A stretch of 54,964 nucleotides of DNA, from assembly GCA_017523285.1 (NCBI GenBank), contig JAFWWU010000172.1, forward strand, positions 1 to 54,964, written 5' to 3'. The DNA comes from Ruminococcus sp. GTDB lineage: Bacteria; Bacillota; Clostridia; Oscillospirales; Ruminococcaceae. Under the pieces are notes generated by a model that had not been told where the DNA came from, made no database searches, and saw only the letters and a list, made by a program, of their open reading frames with translations. Each line of letters starts with the position of its first letter. Positions within the stretch are counted from its first letter, which is position 1. A program made the translations under genes and the position numbers. This document shows, piece by piece, positions 37,346-47,700 of the stretch.

Positions 37346-37378
37346 TTGACATAAATTGCACAAGCCCTGCATTATAAT
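37346..37378 (+). promoter_or_regulatory. spoIIG-type promoter with 21-bp spacer
   Basis: TTGACA (37346-37351), 21-base spacer, TATAAT (37373-37378). Bacillus spoIIG has the same layout with a 22-base spacer and needs Spo0A-P. The -35 overlaps TGTCAAA on the minus strand, one base from the Spo0A box consensus TGTCGAA. Similar TGACA cores lie upstream near 37310 and 37324. Confidence 0.65.
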
Positions 37379-37398
37379 AATAACAGGCGGTGATAATA

Positions 37399-38226
37399 TT
37401 GCAGACTATTTATATTGATGTACTTATTATTCTCAATATCTATGTAAATTATTTTTTACTGCGTACTACCGCTAAGCTGACTCACAGCCGATTAAGTGGA
37501 AAACGATGCTTTTTTGTATCACTATACGGAAGTATTTACTCTCTTATGATACTTATTCCGCATATAAACAGTATTATCAATCTGATTATAAAGCTTCTTG
37601 CTGGAATAAGCATTACGCTGCTTTCATTCGGTTATAAAAACAAATTACGTCTTTTTATAAATACCTTTTGCTTTTTTATGACGAATTTTGTTTTTGCGGG
37701 AGTAATCTATGCCGTATACATAACGCTTAAACCGTCTTTCATGCACTTCAACAATACATATTTCTATGTCGATTTTTCATTGCTTTTGCTTATTGCCATA
37801 ACAGCCCTGCTTTATTTTGCACTATGCATTATGCGTTATTTTACGGATAAATACTCGGCTGTTTCCGATTCATACAGAATATACATAAAATACAAAGGCA
37901 GAATGACAGCTGTAAACGGTCTTGCGGATACGGGAAATTCTCTCGTTGATTTTTTCAGCGGAAAGCCTATAATTATATGTAGTAAAAAAAGTCTTGTCAG
38001 TATCATTGACGAAGAAATCTCAGACGATATCGGCAACATTCCAAAAGGATTCAGGCTTATCCCCTATTCAACAATAGGAAATTCGGGGATGCTTGCAGTG
38101 TTTTCTCCTGATGAAGTAATTATCGTAAACGAAGAAAACTGCATGAAAAAATCGGTTGATGTATTGATAGGAATAAAAAGCAATGAGGAATGTGCAATCT
38201 TCAATCCTCAGCTGCTGAAAATGTAG
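37399..38226 (+). CDS. spoIIGA: Sigma-E processing peptidase SpoIIGA (TTG start)
   Basis: Membrane aspartic protease that cleaves pro-sigma-E in the mother cell after contact with the forespore signal SpoIIR. The 275-residue protein has about five N-terminal membrane helices ([20 protein letters not shown] onward, to about residue 150) and a C-terminal protease domain with catalytic Asp in [13 protein letters not shown] and [16 protein letters not shown] at 37390 lies within the ribosome site; TTG at 37399 is eight bases after AGGCGG and matches the family start (MxTIYxDVxxxxN). It ends 16 bases before sigE. Confidence 0.92.
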   Translation: MQTIYIDVLIILNIYVNYFLLRTTAKLTHSRLSGKRCFFVSLYGSIYSLMILIPHINSIINLIIKLLAGISITLLSFGYKNKLRLFINTFCFFMTNFVFAGVIYAVYITLKPSFMHFNNTYFYVDFSLLLLIAITALLYFALCIMRYFTDKYSAVSDSYRIYIKYKGRMTAVNGLADTGNSLVDFFSGKPIIICSKKSLVSIIDEEISDDIGNIPKGFRLIPYSTIGNSGMLAVFSPDEVIIVNEENCMKKSVDVLIGIKSNEECAIFNPQLLKM

Positions 38227-38242
38227 AAAGGAGCAGATAATT

Positions 38243-38944
38243 ATGAAAATTATCGCATTAATTATTGAAAAATTCAAAAGGCTTGTTGTTGGAAGCGTTC
38301 ATTATATCAACGGCTCGGATACGCTTCCTCCGCCGCTTACAAAGGATGAAGAAGAAAAGGTTTTCATTCTTCTCGAACAAAACGATGCAAATGCAAAAGA
38401 ACAGCTTATAGTCCATAATTTAAGACTTGTTGTATATATAGCAAAAAAATTCGAATCAACAGGCATAGGCATAGAAGACCTTGTTTCTATCGGAACAATC
38501 GGGCTTATCAAGGCTGTAAACACATTCTGTCCGAACAAGAAAATAAAGCTTGCAACATATGCTTCACGCTGTATTGAAAATGAAATACTTATGTTTTTAC
38601 GCAAAGCATCACAATACAGAAATGAGCTTTCGATTGACGAACCGCTTAACATTGACTATGACGGAAACGAGCTTCTTCTCTCTGATATTCTCGGTACAGA
38701 TGAGGATATCGTCAATAAAGGAATAGAAACAGAAGCGGAAAGAGAAATCCTGCGTAATGCAGTTTCAGAGCTTGGCAAACGTGAACGTGAAATAATGGAA
38801 ATGCGTTTCGGTCTGATTGACGGAGAAGAGAAAACTCAGAAAGAAGTTGCCGAAATCATAGGTATATCCCAGTCATACATATCAAGACTTGAAAAAAAGA
38901 TAATAAAAAAGCTCAGAGGTCAGCTTGAAAAGCTTTATCTCTGA
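38243..38944 (+). CDS. sigE: Sporulation sigma factor sigma-E (pro-sigma-E)
   Basis: First mother-cell sigma factor of sporulation; controls coat genes such as spoIVA. The 233-residue protein has the short pro-sequence [20 protein letters not shown], then [17 protein letters not shown], matching the Bacillus YYIGGSEALPPP. Region 2 follows ([35 protein letters not shown]), then region 4 with the helix-turn-helix ([20 protein letters not shown]). The pro-sequence is about 19-20 residues, shorter than the 27 of Bacillus subtilis. Cleavage should be near His20. It is co-transcribed with its processing protease. Confidence 0.96.
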   Translation: MKIIALIIEKFKRLVVGSVHYINGSDTLPPPLTKDEEEKVFILLEQNDANAKEQLIVHNLRLVVYIAKKFESTGIGIEDLVSIGTIGLIKAVNTFCPNKKIKLATYASRCIENEILMFLRKASQYRNELSIDEPLNIDYDGNELLLSDILGTDEDIVNKGIETEAEREILRNAVSELGKREREIMEMRFGLIDGEEKTQKEVAEIIGISQSYISRLEKKIIKKLRGQLEKLYL

Positions 38945-39055
38945 GTGTAAAAAACACAGGGCGGAAAAAAGCAGTCACCCATAGGGAAGAAAGATAAACC
39001 GATTGAGAACAACTGATATTTTATCTGCAAACCACGAATGACCAAATCGAATATA

Positions 39056-39097
39056 AGCCCTATGCAGAATCATTACGATTTTGTATAGGGCTCTTTT
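39056..39097 (+). terminator. Terminator of spoIIGA-sigE
   Basis: Sixteen-base stem 39056-39071 / 39077-39092 with two G-U pairs and a five-base loop, then CTTTTAT. It lies 111 bases after sigE; 38945-39055 holds nothing recognisable. Confidence 0.8.
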
Positions 39098-39255
39098 ATA
39101 TTTATAACAATCAGGACTTTACTATAATAAACTGAGAGTAGCGTCATGTTAGTGGAAGAATGTTGCATCAAAAGTAGTGCAATTATGTGCGATCCGGAAT
39201 TGGCTCTGTGAAATAATTTCTGTAAATTAATCAAATGTGATAAAAATATTTATTT

Positions 39256-39287
39256 GGAGTGGCTTGAAAAAGCTGCTCCAATTTTTT
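39256..39287 (+). terminator. Terminator-like hairpin inside the IS256 left end
   Basis: GGAGTGGCTT (39256-39265) pairs with AAGCTGCTCC (39270-39279) using two wobble pairs, GAAA loop, then TTTTTT on the plus strand. It would stop outside transcription from entering antisense to the transposase. Confidence 0.6.
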
Positions 39288-39385
39288 ACAGTATACAATG
39301 GATACTGTAATTTGTCAAGATACTTTGGATATCAGTCTGTTGGAATGGAGCGCAGCGGAATGAAAACAGACTGATTGTCGGCGGC

Positions 39386-40612
39386 TCAACAGAGCCTGTC
39401 CGGATACATGATCTCCAGCTCTCCCAGGACCTTACCCCAGTTTCTGAGTGGTACAGTCCACTTCTTTGTGATTTCGTGCGTTGCCAGATACAGAGCCTTC
39501 AACAGTGCTGTATCACTCGGAAATACGCTTCTCTGCTTGTTCAGACGGCGGTAGCCGCTATTAAGGCTTTCAATCGCATTTGTTGTATATATGATTTTTC
39601 TCACTTCCATTGAAAACTTGAAAATCGGTGATATTACGTCCCAGTTCTTATACCAGCTCTTCATTGCGTTAGGATAATCAGGCTCCCATTTCTGTGTAAC
39701 TCGTTCAAGCTGTTCAAGTGCAGCTTCCTCAGATGGCGCATGGTATATCGTTTTCAGGTCATTTGCGAATTCCTTCTTATTTTTCTCTCCAACGTATTTA
39801 AGCGTATTTCTTGCCTGATGAACTATACAGCGCTGCAGTTCTGTTTGCGGAAATGCTGCTGATACAGCTTCTTTCATACCAGTAAGTCCGTCTGCACAGA
39901 TGACGAGAATATCCTTTACGCCACGATTTTTAAGCTCATTAAGGACGCCTAGCCAATATTTTGCACTTTCATTTTCCCCTATATGTATTCCCAGAACTTC
40001 CTTGTGACCTGTTATACTGACAGCAAGTATCACATATGCTGCAAGCTTTCTGATTTACCCGTTATCACGAACTGAGAAGTGCACTGCATCTATGAATACT
40101 ATCGGATATACCTCGTCCAAGGGACGCTTTTGCCAGTCTTCTATCTGTGGGAGAAGGCGGTCTGTGATATCAGACACCATACCGTCACTTACTTCAAAAC
40201 CATAAATATCCTCAATTGTTTCACTTATCTGGCGAGTTGTCATGCCCTTGGCATACAGTGATATTATCTTCTGTTCTATGCCTGAAATGTCTTTCTGACG
40301 CTTTTTTACAATTTTAGGTTCAAATGTTCCGTCACGATCCTGCGGTACTTCAATTTCAGTTTCTCCAAAGTTTCCTCGTATCTTCTTGGTTTTCTTGCCA
40401 TTGCGGTAGTCAGGATTATCAGAACGCTCATATGCACCGTATCCCAGATGCTCATCCATTTCAGATTCAAGCATTTCTTGTATTGTTCCGCCGAGAAAGT
40501 CTTTCAGCGCATCCTCAATATCCTTCGCCGACTTGATATCATACTCCTCCAGCAGCATTCCAATGATATTCTTCTTTCCCTCGCTCATTGGTTCTCTTTT
40601 TCGTCTTCCCAT
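39386..40612 (-). pseudogene. IS256-family (Mutator-type) transposase with in-frame stop
   Basis: A 408-codon frame, interrupted by TAA at 40055-40057. The part before it (to RDNG) and after it (IRKLAAYVILAVSITGHKEV) are in the same frame, so only the stop separates them; most relatives have Val there. Domains: N-terminal helix part, then the DDE core with FIDAVHFSVRD (first Asp), DILVICADGLTGMKEAV (second Asp), QRCIVHQARNT (a hallmark) and YTTNAIESLNSGYRRL (Glu). The ribosome site AGGAGG is ten bases before ATG. Most likely inactive; readthrough would be needed for function. Confidence 0.9.
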
Positions 40613-40685
40613 AAAAAATCAGCCTCCTATGATATTTCTATTCTACCACAGTTGACTGATTTTTTACAGACTTTTTTTCATAGGC

Positions 40686-41213
40686 TCAAGAAATTCGATT
40701 ATCCTCAAAAATGATACCGCATTTTTTTGCCCATGCAATAAATAATTCAGAATTATCTCTTTCCCAAGCGAATGATAACACTTTCTTATTATATGAATAT
40801 ACGTTTACCACTTCCAGAAACTTGCTGCATTTCACACACGTAATTTCATCACTTGTCCAACAATTTCCGTTATAAAATACTGTTTTCCCAGCAACAGAAA
40901 TAGTCGGTTTACTTTTAAGCATAATTGTAGCAACAATTGTATAAATCAATATGCCACCGATAAATATCCAGAATAATATATCTATTGTTGAAAGAGTATA
41001 TTCTGGATTTCCAGCTTTTCGTCTTATTAGAAAACGTCCTCCAAAAACTACTGCAAGAAGTACAAGTGCACCACATGCTTTCAGCAAGTAGCTACTATTT
41101 CCTATCTCAAAGCTTACATCAGACATATCATGTCGACAGTTATTGAATGCTGTATTTTCTACTGCAAGCTTTTCAAGTCTTTTATTCATTGGTTTGTTTT
41201 GATTCATATTCAT
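40686..41213 (-). CDS. Membrane protein with PH-like C-terminal domain, 3' end at the IS256 junction
   Basis: A 175-residue protein with a polar N-terminus, two membrane helices (about 43-61 and 76-97) and a C-terminal soluble domain (PTISVAGKTVFYNGNCWTSD to FAWERDNSELFIAWAKKCG) that resembles PH-like bYUCF-type domains. Its TGA stop straddles the IS256 end: the T is from the flank and GA from the element. The gene may therefore have lost a few 3' codons or a longer end. It lies behind the toxin-immunity pair on the same strand and could be an accessory immunity gene. No firm family is recognised. Confidence 0.6.
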   Translation of the reverse strand: MNMNQNKPMNKRLEKLAVENTAFNNCRHDMSDVSFEIGNSSYLLKACGALVLLAVVFGGRFLIRRKAGNPEYTLSTIDILFWIFIGGILIYTIVATIMLKSKPTISVAGKTVFYNGNCWTSDEITCVKCSKFLEVVNVYSYNKKVLSFAWERDNSELFIAWAKKCGIIFEDNRIS

Positions 41214-41260
41214 ACGCCCTCCTTATTAACTTTCGTGTAAACTGAATCATTTCAACAGAG

Positions 41261-41291
41261 AATGCAGAGTGAGGTAACCCCACCCTGCATT
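41261..41291 (-). terminator. Hairpin after the immunity gene
   Basis: AATGCAG (41261-41267) / CTGCATT (41285-41291) with inner GTG/CAC and GGT/ACC pairs. The two mismatches on the plus strand become G-U pairs in minus RNA, so the structure belongs to the minus transcript. It starts 11 bases after the immunity stop. The U run is weak, so it may only attenuate. Confidence 0.45.
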
Positions 41292-41301
41292 TTGTTATAT
41301 G

Positions 41302-41748
41302 TCAACTTTTACGCAAGCTTTCAATAAACTCAGTAAAGCTGTTAGCAACAAACTCAATATTTAAAGTTTCATGGTTAACAAACACAATCTTATCATCAGT
41401 TTTGTCAAAACAGATCAAATTACCAAATGGGTCTTTAGCAAAGGCAATGTAGTTTGTCATTTCGCCATTCATATTCCAATCTCTTGATCTTCCGTTCCAA
41501 TCATTGTATTTCCATATGGTGCTAGGATCGTCTTTGTTAAATGAAAATAGATTGTTTAACACTCTTTTTCTTCTTTTCTTACCAAAAGTTGAGATGAAAA
41601 CCTTTAGTTTAGGATGCGCACCATTGTTAACATTTACGCAATCCTTAAAGTCATTTGGAAAACAATAGCCAACAAGGGATTCGTATTCAGAAACCACATC
41701 ACTTGATTTTAGTTGACTAACGTAAAGCCATTCCATATTAGCGAGCAT
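41302..41748 (-). CDS. SMI1/KNR4 (SUKH) family immunity protein
   Basis: Predicted antitoxin that binds and neutralises the nuclease tip of the toxin encoded directly upstream. The 148-residue protein has SUKH-type features: EYESLVGYCFPNDFKDCVNV plus NNGAHP (the start of the fold with the conserved NNG turn), then KYNDWNGRSRDWNMN, YIAFAKDPFGNLICFD (the hallmark IaFaxDxxGNxxCFD) and IVFVNHET. The frame is open to 41811, but GGAGG lies eight bases before the ATG at 41748, which overlaps the toxin stop by 11 bases. SUKH proteins are standard immunity partners of nuclease toxins, including HNH/Endo VII ones. Confidence 0.9.
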   Translation of the reverse strand: MLANMEWLYVSQLKSSDVVSEYESLVGYCFPNDFKDCVNVNNGAHPKLKVFISTFGKKRRKRVLNNLFSFNKDDPSTIWKYNDWNGRSRDWNMNGEMTNYIAFAKDPFGNLICFDKTDDKIVFVNHETLNIEFVANSFTEFIESLRKS

Positions 41749-44700
41749 CAGAACCACCTCCCCAAATTGCTCGTCCACCTGTATGTCGTGTATCTCTATG
41801 GATATTTTCATCCACTAGTTGCATTCTTCCTGTCTCAGCCTCATGATGCCAAACAAAACCATCTGGAGTTTCTCCATTCTCAATTTGTGAAAGTTGTATC
41901 TCACTAAATTGTGCTTTTAACTCAGGAGATTTATTCAGGGCATCTTTCAGTTGAGCATTGCATTCACTAAATTGAACTGCATCAGTAGATTTAATCAAAT
42001 CATTAGGTAGAGTGGCATCATATTGACTATCAAATCTTGGAACAACTACTTCTGATTCTTTTCCACCAAGAGTAACAGTTCGACGTTCATACAGTACACC
42101 CGTATCTGGATGTGTCTTCCCATCTAAATCGGAATGTATGCATGTGAAATCATCTGGAAGTGGATCAGTATCGTATGTCCAACCATTTTTTATGCCAGTT
42201 TCAGGGTTTATTTCTGTGTACTTTCGCAGACCGTCAACACCAGCATCACCATTTCTCTTTATATATCGAACAGCCATCCCTTCCTCAGTGTTCATGAAAG
42301 TAATTGCATCTTTTTTATATGAATCGCTACACTTGCCAAGTGCGTTGTATGCATCATTACCATGTTTAGTAAATACATCTACTGCATCATCACCATAGTC
42401 AACAATATACTTTGAACACTTTGATTGATAAGAATTAGATACATTATTAAGAGCCTGAACAGCATCATCGCCATAAATATTAATTGCTTCAACAGTATTC
42501 TTTGTATTGTTCTTCATTAACTGTATTGCACTTGAAATGCTATCAGGATTACTGCATTTTGCAACAGCTTGGATTGCACTGTCACCATACTTAGTTACAA
42601 TTGTAGTTGCATCATCACCGTGTTTAGCAATCAGTTCTGCACAATCTTTAGTCGGTACCTTAGTGAGTGCCTCTATTGCCTTATCGCCAGATTTCTTAAT
42701 AGCCTGAGCTGCCTGTTCGCCATACTGAAGACCACCGTTCTTGATGATCTGCACAGCCTTGTACGGAGCATCACAGCCTTTGACAGCAGCAATTGCATCA
42801 TCACCATGACGCAAGAAGATTTCAGCACCATCATCAGCATACTTCGAAACAAATGAAACCGCTTCATCAATATTTGAACTTTTGTTAATTGCAGAAATTA
42901 GTTCATCACTATTCTTGCCAACTGTCTTAAAGAAACTTTCGGCCGCTTCATCAGAAAGATTTGAAACAGCCTTTATAGTTTCAGAACTGCTTTTAGCTGA
43001 AACAGTTACAGCATCATCACCATGCTTAGCAATGAGGGAAATAATATCATCCTTGTCAGAAGATTTATTCAGTTTCTCAATTACATCATCTGAATATTTT
43101 GATAAAGTATCTGCAACTTCTGCCGATTTACCGGATTTCGCTATAGATTCAAGCAATTCATCAGAACATGAATCAGCATTTTTCATCTTGAAAACATCGT
43201 CCACTACATCATCGCTATAACCTTTGTTTGAAAGATTAGCTTTTCTTGCGTTTGAGGTTGGAACATCATCAGGGCCAAGTCCTTTATTTCCACCAAGTCC
43301 TCCTGTTGCACCATCAAAAGCCATAGATAAAAACGAGAAAAATGATTTTTTATTAAGCGCATTTGCCGCTTCTTCATCTCCATCAAGTGCTTTGAAATAC
43401 AAATCAACTGTTTCCTGATAATCTTCTATCCATTGCACCACCAAATAAGCAAACACAACAGTAGCAATGCAAGCTGCGACAATACCAAGCGGAGAAACTA
43501 TTAATGCAGAAATAAGACTTACAAATCCAAATATCATCGTATACATGTCAACAGCAGAACCAATTGTTGCTATTGTTAAATAAGCAGTAAGATCCATTGT
43601 TGTGTATCCGCCATTTTTATCACCGGTAATCATAAATGTACTAGACATGCCATCACTGCTCTGTATTATATAAGCTGTTCCAGTCCATTCATTGATTGTG
43701 ATATTGTTTTCAGGAACAATTACAAAGTTGCCTTCATCGACTTTCTGTGTAATTATTTCCTTATCTTCTGAACTTATCTTAAGTGTACTTATAATTTCTT
43801 TGTTTTTTGAAGAAATCATTTTAAGCTTAGTGCCGTTTTCAGCACACTGTCTGAACACTTCAGCTGTAGAAATTGATTTAATTCCAGTAAACTGCTGTAA
43901 TGTTTTGCTTTCAAGATAAGAAGACACGTAACCAGATGCAAACATATAAGATTTAACATCATTTTCGTTACCATTTAAACTTAATGCCTGATTATATGAG
44001 CCAAGTATATCTACTCCGAAATTACCTTTTTTAGTTAATGTTGTACTTGTATTCAAACCTATTACAGATTTGATTTCCACAATAGGTTCATAGCTAAATA
44101 AACCATATGAAAGCTCGCGTTCCTTATAAACATCGTAGGTACTTGAATAAATTGCATTTTGAACATCAAGCTGTGCAAAATAAGCGTTTCCTATAAGATT
44201 TAAATAATTATCACAATAAGAAGTTTCAAAGAAATTATTCTCATTGATGTTATTCTTTATCGCCTTATAATTTTCATAAGCGGTCAGAAGTTCCTGAGGC
44301 GAAACAACCTGTGTATCAATTACTATTGATACAATCGAGCCAACGATAAGATTTCTTGAATCGATATATTTATGTGTTTGACCACTTGTACTTATAGCAA
44401 TGGTCATTTCCTGTTTATCGCCAATTGCTACTCGTGCATTATCCCATTCCTTAACTTTAACATTATTTAAGTATAATGCCGGACAAATTGTTTTCTGACT
44501 CGAAAGTATATAATCGTTTGATGTAGGAACATAAATATTTGCAGGTTTCTCAACATCAAGTATATCGCCTAAAGTATCATAAAAGTCTTCACTTGGAACA
44601 TATTGAATTGATATTGGATCAATATATGCACGTGCAGAATTAATTGATTGAGCAATATTGCCAAATACAATAGTAATAGCATCAGATGTTATTACTGAAG

Positions 44701-47700
44701 AATTATAAATTGTGCTTGTTTCCTCTAATACTGAATTACAAGCATATGGCAAGCTTAACGGCAGTTTTGAGATTTTTTTGCTAACTAGCTTTCTTCCCGA
44801 AAGACTAAGCTCTGTCATATTTAATTGTCCATTATATTGTTCATATAATGCATCCAATTCTTCAGCATTTGTAAAACTGTTAACATCAAAATCAAAATTT
44901 TGAGTTTCTATCTCATCTGAAATATTATCAGTTGGTATGAATGCTTTAAAATTCACATCCAACTGATACTCTACACCATCAATTATAGTCTTAACCCATG
45001 TACGTTCAAGTATATATCCATCTGAAAAACGAGTAAGGGGTTTACCAAGAAGCATATAGACTTTTTCTGCATTTTCAAGTGAATCAGTTGCGGTAAGCTC
45101 CATTAACTGAGGCTTTGTTATAGTGACTTCACCTGTCACATATTCAGCTTCATAGCCAAGATATCTAAGCATAGCAATGAGAAGACTTGCACAGTCAACA
45201 TCATTACCACCTTTTTGCTCATAGGTGCCTATAGCCCCTTTTCTCGAACCTACATAGTATTCTGTATTAAGATTGTTATAAAGATACTCATAAACCGCAG
45301 CAGGTGTTTTTAACTGATCAGCAAGCTCTGCCATTTCTTCAGTCATTTTAGTTTCTGTGCGTTCACTTGATTCAAGAACCACCCTTGCTCTTGGCTCAAT
45401 TACAATGTTATTAACATATTCTCCCTCTTCTTCCGGATCTTGTACCTCATTTGCAACTGTAATATATATAGTTTTACTTACAGAATTACCATTTTCATCA
45501 GCAGCTGTAACAAGGATTGTGAATACACCTTCCTTGTCAGAAACAAATGTATATCCATCTTCTACCTGTGTCAGCTTGCCGCCATCTGATGTACAGCTTA
45601 TAGTAACATCTTCTAAGAGAGTGTTTGTTTTTACAGAAATATTAACATTCTCATTAGGCTTGACATTATTCTTGTCCAAAACAACAGACAATTCAAGTTC
45701 GTATTCTGTAATTTGCTCAGAAATAGTAACTGTCTGTGTTTTTTCAATAAAGTTTCCTGAAGCATCTTCAGCACGGATTACAATTTTAAAATCGCCTAAC
45801 CCATTTGGGTTGTAATATGCTACACCATCAGTAAACGTCAATTTCTGATCGTTGACTGTTCCTGTAATTTCCACACTTCCGCTATTATCTGTTGCCGATG
45901 CTACAATCTCAATCCTTTGATTTTCTCCGACTGTTACACTAACATCTAATTCAGGACGTATTGTATCTCCATTTGATACAGTAAATTCATAGTTATATGT
46001 TGCAGAAACTCCATTATTATCAATAGCTGTTACAGCTAAAACATGTGCACCTGCTGTAAGCTTATTCAGTATAACTTTATTATTAGATACTGCTACATTT
46101 TTATTATCAAATTTTGCAGATATACTACTAATGCCATATCTGTCTGTTGCAGAAATAATTGCTTCAACACTCTCGCCAGCCTTTAAAGCATTTTCAGAAA
46201 GGGTAACTTCAATTTCAGGAGGCGTAATATCTTCTACAGCAATAGTCATAGCACCTGTAAAGATATTTCCATTTTCGTCCTCGATATACCATATCACCTC
46301 ATGAGAACCTGCATCGAGATTTTCTGCATGAATAACATTGTTATTGATAGCATATGGAATATTATCAATTGTTGCTGTCTGTGACGCGATAATAAGATTA
46401 TCTGAGCAAACCAACTCGACTGCTACAGGTTCCTCATCACTGTAGGTAGTCTTATTGCTTACAAGTTCAACTTTTACAACAGGTACTGTCAAAGTAAAAT
46501 TCGTATCGATATTTCCGCCATTGCTTGCATGGATGTCAAGTTTAAGATTACCAACAGTATCGGGAGTATAGCTGAATTTTCCTTCAGCATCAAGCTGTAC
46601 AGCTTCGTCGTTTACTTTTACAGTAATCTCAGTGGCACTATCAGAAATAAATTCGAAATCTCTTGTTTCACCAAGTACAATTACTCTTGGAATAGAATAA
46701 TTTACAACAGGCTGAGGCTTCCCTTCTTCAACATTAACAGTGAGATTTGCAGATGAAGTATGTCCTGCCATATCCGTAGCGTTCAATTCAAATGTGTATG
46801 AACCAACTGCTGTAGGAATAAAACTGTACTGATAATTAGAATCAAGTGTAACAGCTTTACCATCTAATGTAAACGTATAACTACTTATTCCGTTTTCATC
46901 ATCAACGAATGCTGTGATAGTTACTGTTTCATTCACTATCGCATCGTTTTTATCAGATTTAAGCTCAGCTTTAGGAGCACTTCCATCTACAATTATTGTC
47001 TTATCAGCTGTACCTGATACACCAACTATATTAAACGCCTTAGCTTCTACTCCAATAAATGTGTCACTATCAGGAACACTAAAACTGAATCGTCCATCAG
47101 TTGCAACAGTTACAACTGAACCACCAACCATTACTTCGTAATCAGAAATTTCAGCATCGTTTAAATTAACGACTCTGCCGTTAATTACTTCGCCGCTTTT
47201 TACGATAGAAGGTACCTCAATGTCAATTATTGGTTTAATAAGCGTCTCATCATTCAGAACTTTAATCGTTTTTGTAATAACTGAAGTAGAATTGCCATCT
47301 GAAACCTCCAGAACAACTTCATAATTTCCTGATTCAGTAAATATAAATGAAGTATATGGCTTATTAGGATTTAATATCTGAACATTCTCGCTATCACAAC
47401 TCCAATTAAATGAAAGCCGAGAAGCAAGAACATCATCTTCCGCATTTGAAATAAGAGTTATCTTCTTATTTATACATGTTGCCGTATTTCCTGCTACTGT
47501 AACAATAGGGGCATTATTAACATAATCCACTTCATCCGCCCCATCAGAGAGAAGTGTGATATCATAAAGCTCAGGTGTTTTTCCGGAAGAGGAAACCGTC
47601 ATCTCTACCTTTACTCTTATATATCTTCCCTTAAGATCTACTATGCCCTGATGATTAATAACCTCTTTCCACTCACCAAAGGCATTAAGATCATCTCCTG

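Larger units (their letters stand above)
39202..40687 (-). mobile_element. IS256-family insertion sequence, about 1.49 kb
   Basis: Imperfect inverted repeats of about 25 bp: left GGCTCTGTGAAATAATTTCT (39202 on), right inverted GAGCCTATGAAAAAAAGTCT (40687 down), with TGTAAA next in both. One Mutator-type transposase gene fills the centre. The expected 8-9 bp target duplication is not seen (left CCGGAATT, right AAGAAATT). Between transposase stop and left end there are two hairpins, one of them a plus-strand terminator (39256-39287). Ends were set by eye and carry a few bases of uncertainty. Confidence 0.8.

Noticed and set aside
38945..39055. sigG or another gene directly after sigE
   Set aside because: No open frame with a ribosome site is present before the terminator and the IS256 end.
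42300..43220. CRISPR or tandem DNA repeat array
   Set aside because: The repetition is at protein level (GDDA units) with varied bases and spacing. No regularly spaced identical DNA repeats were found anywhere in the window.
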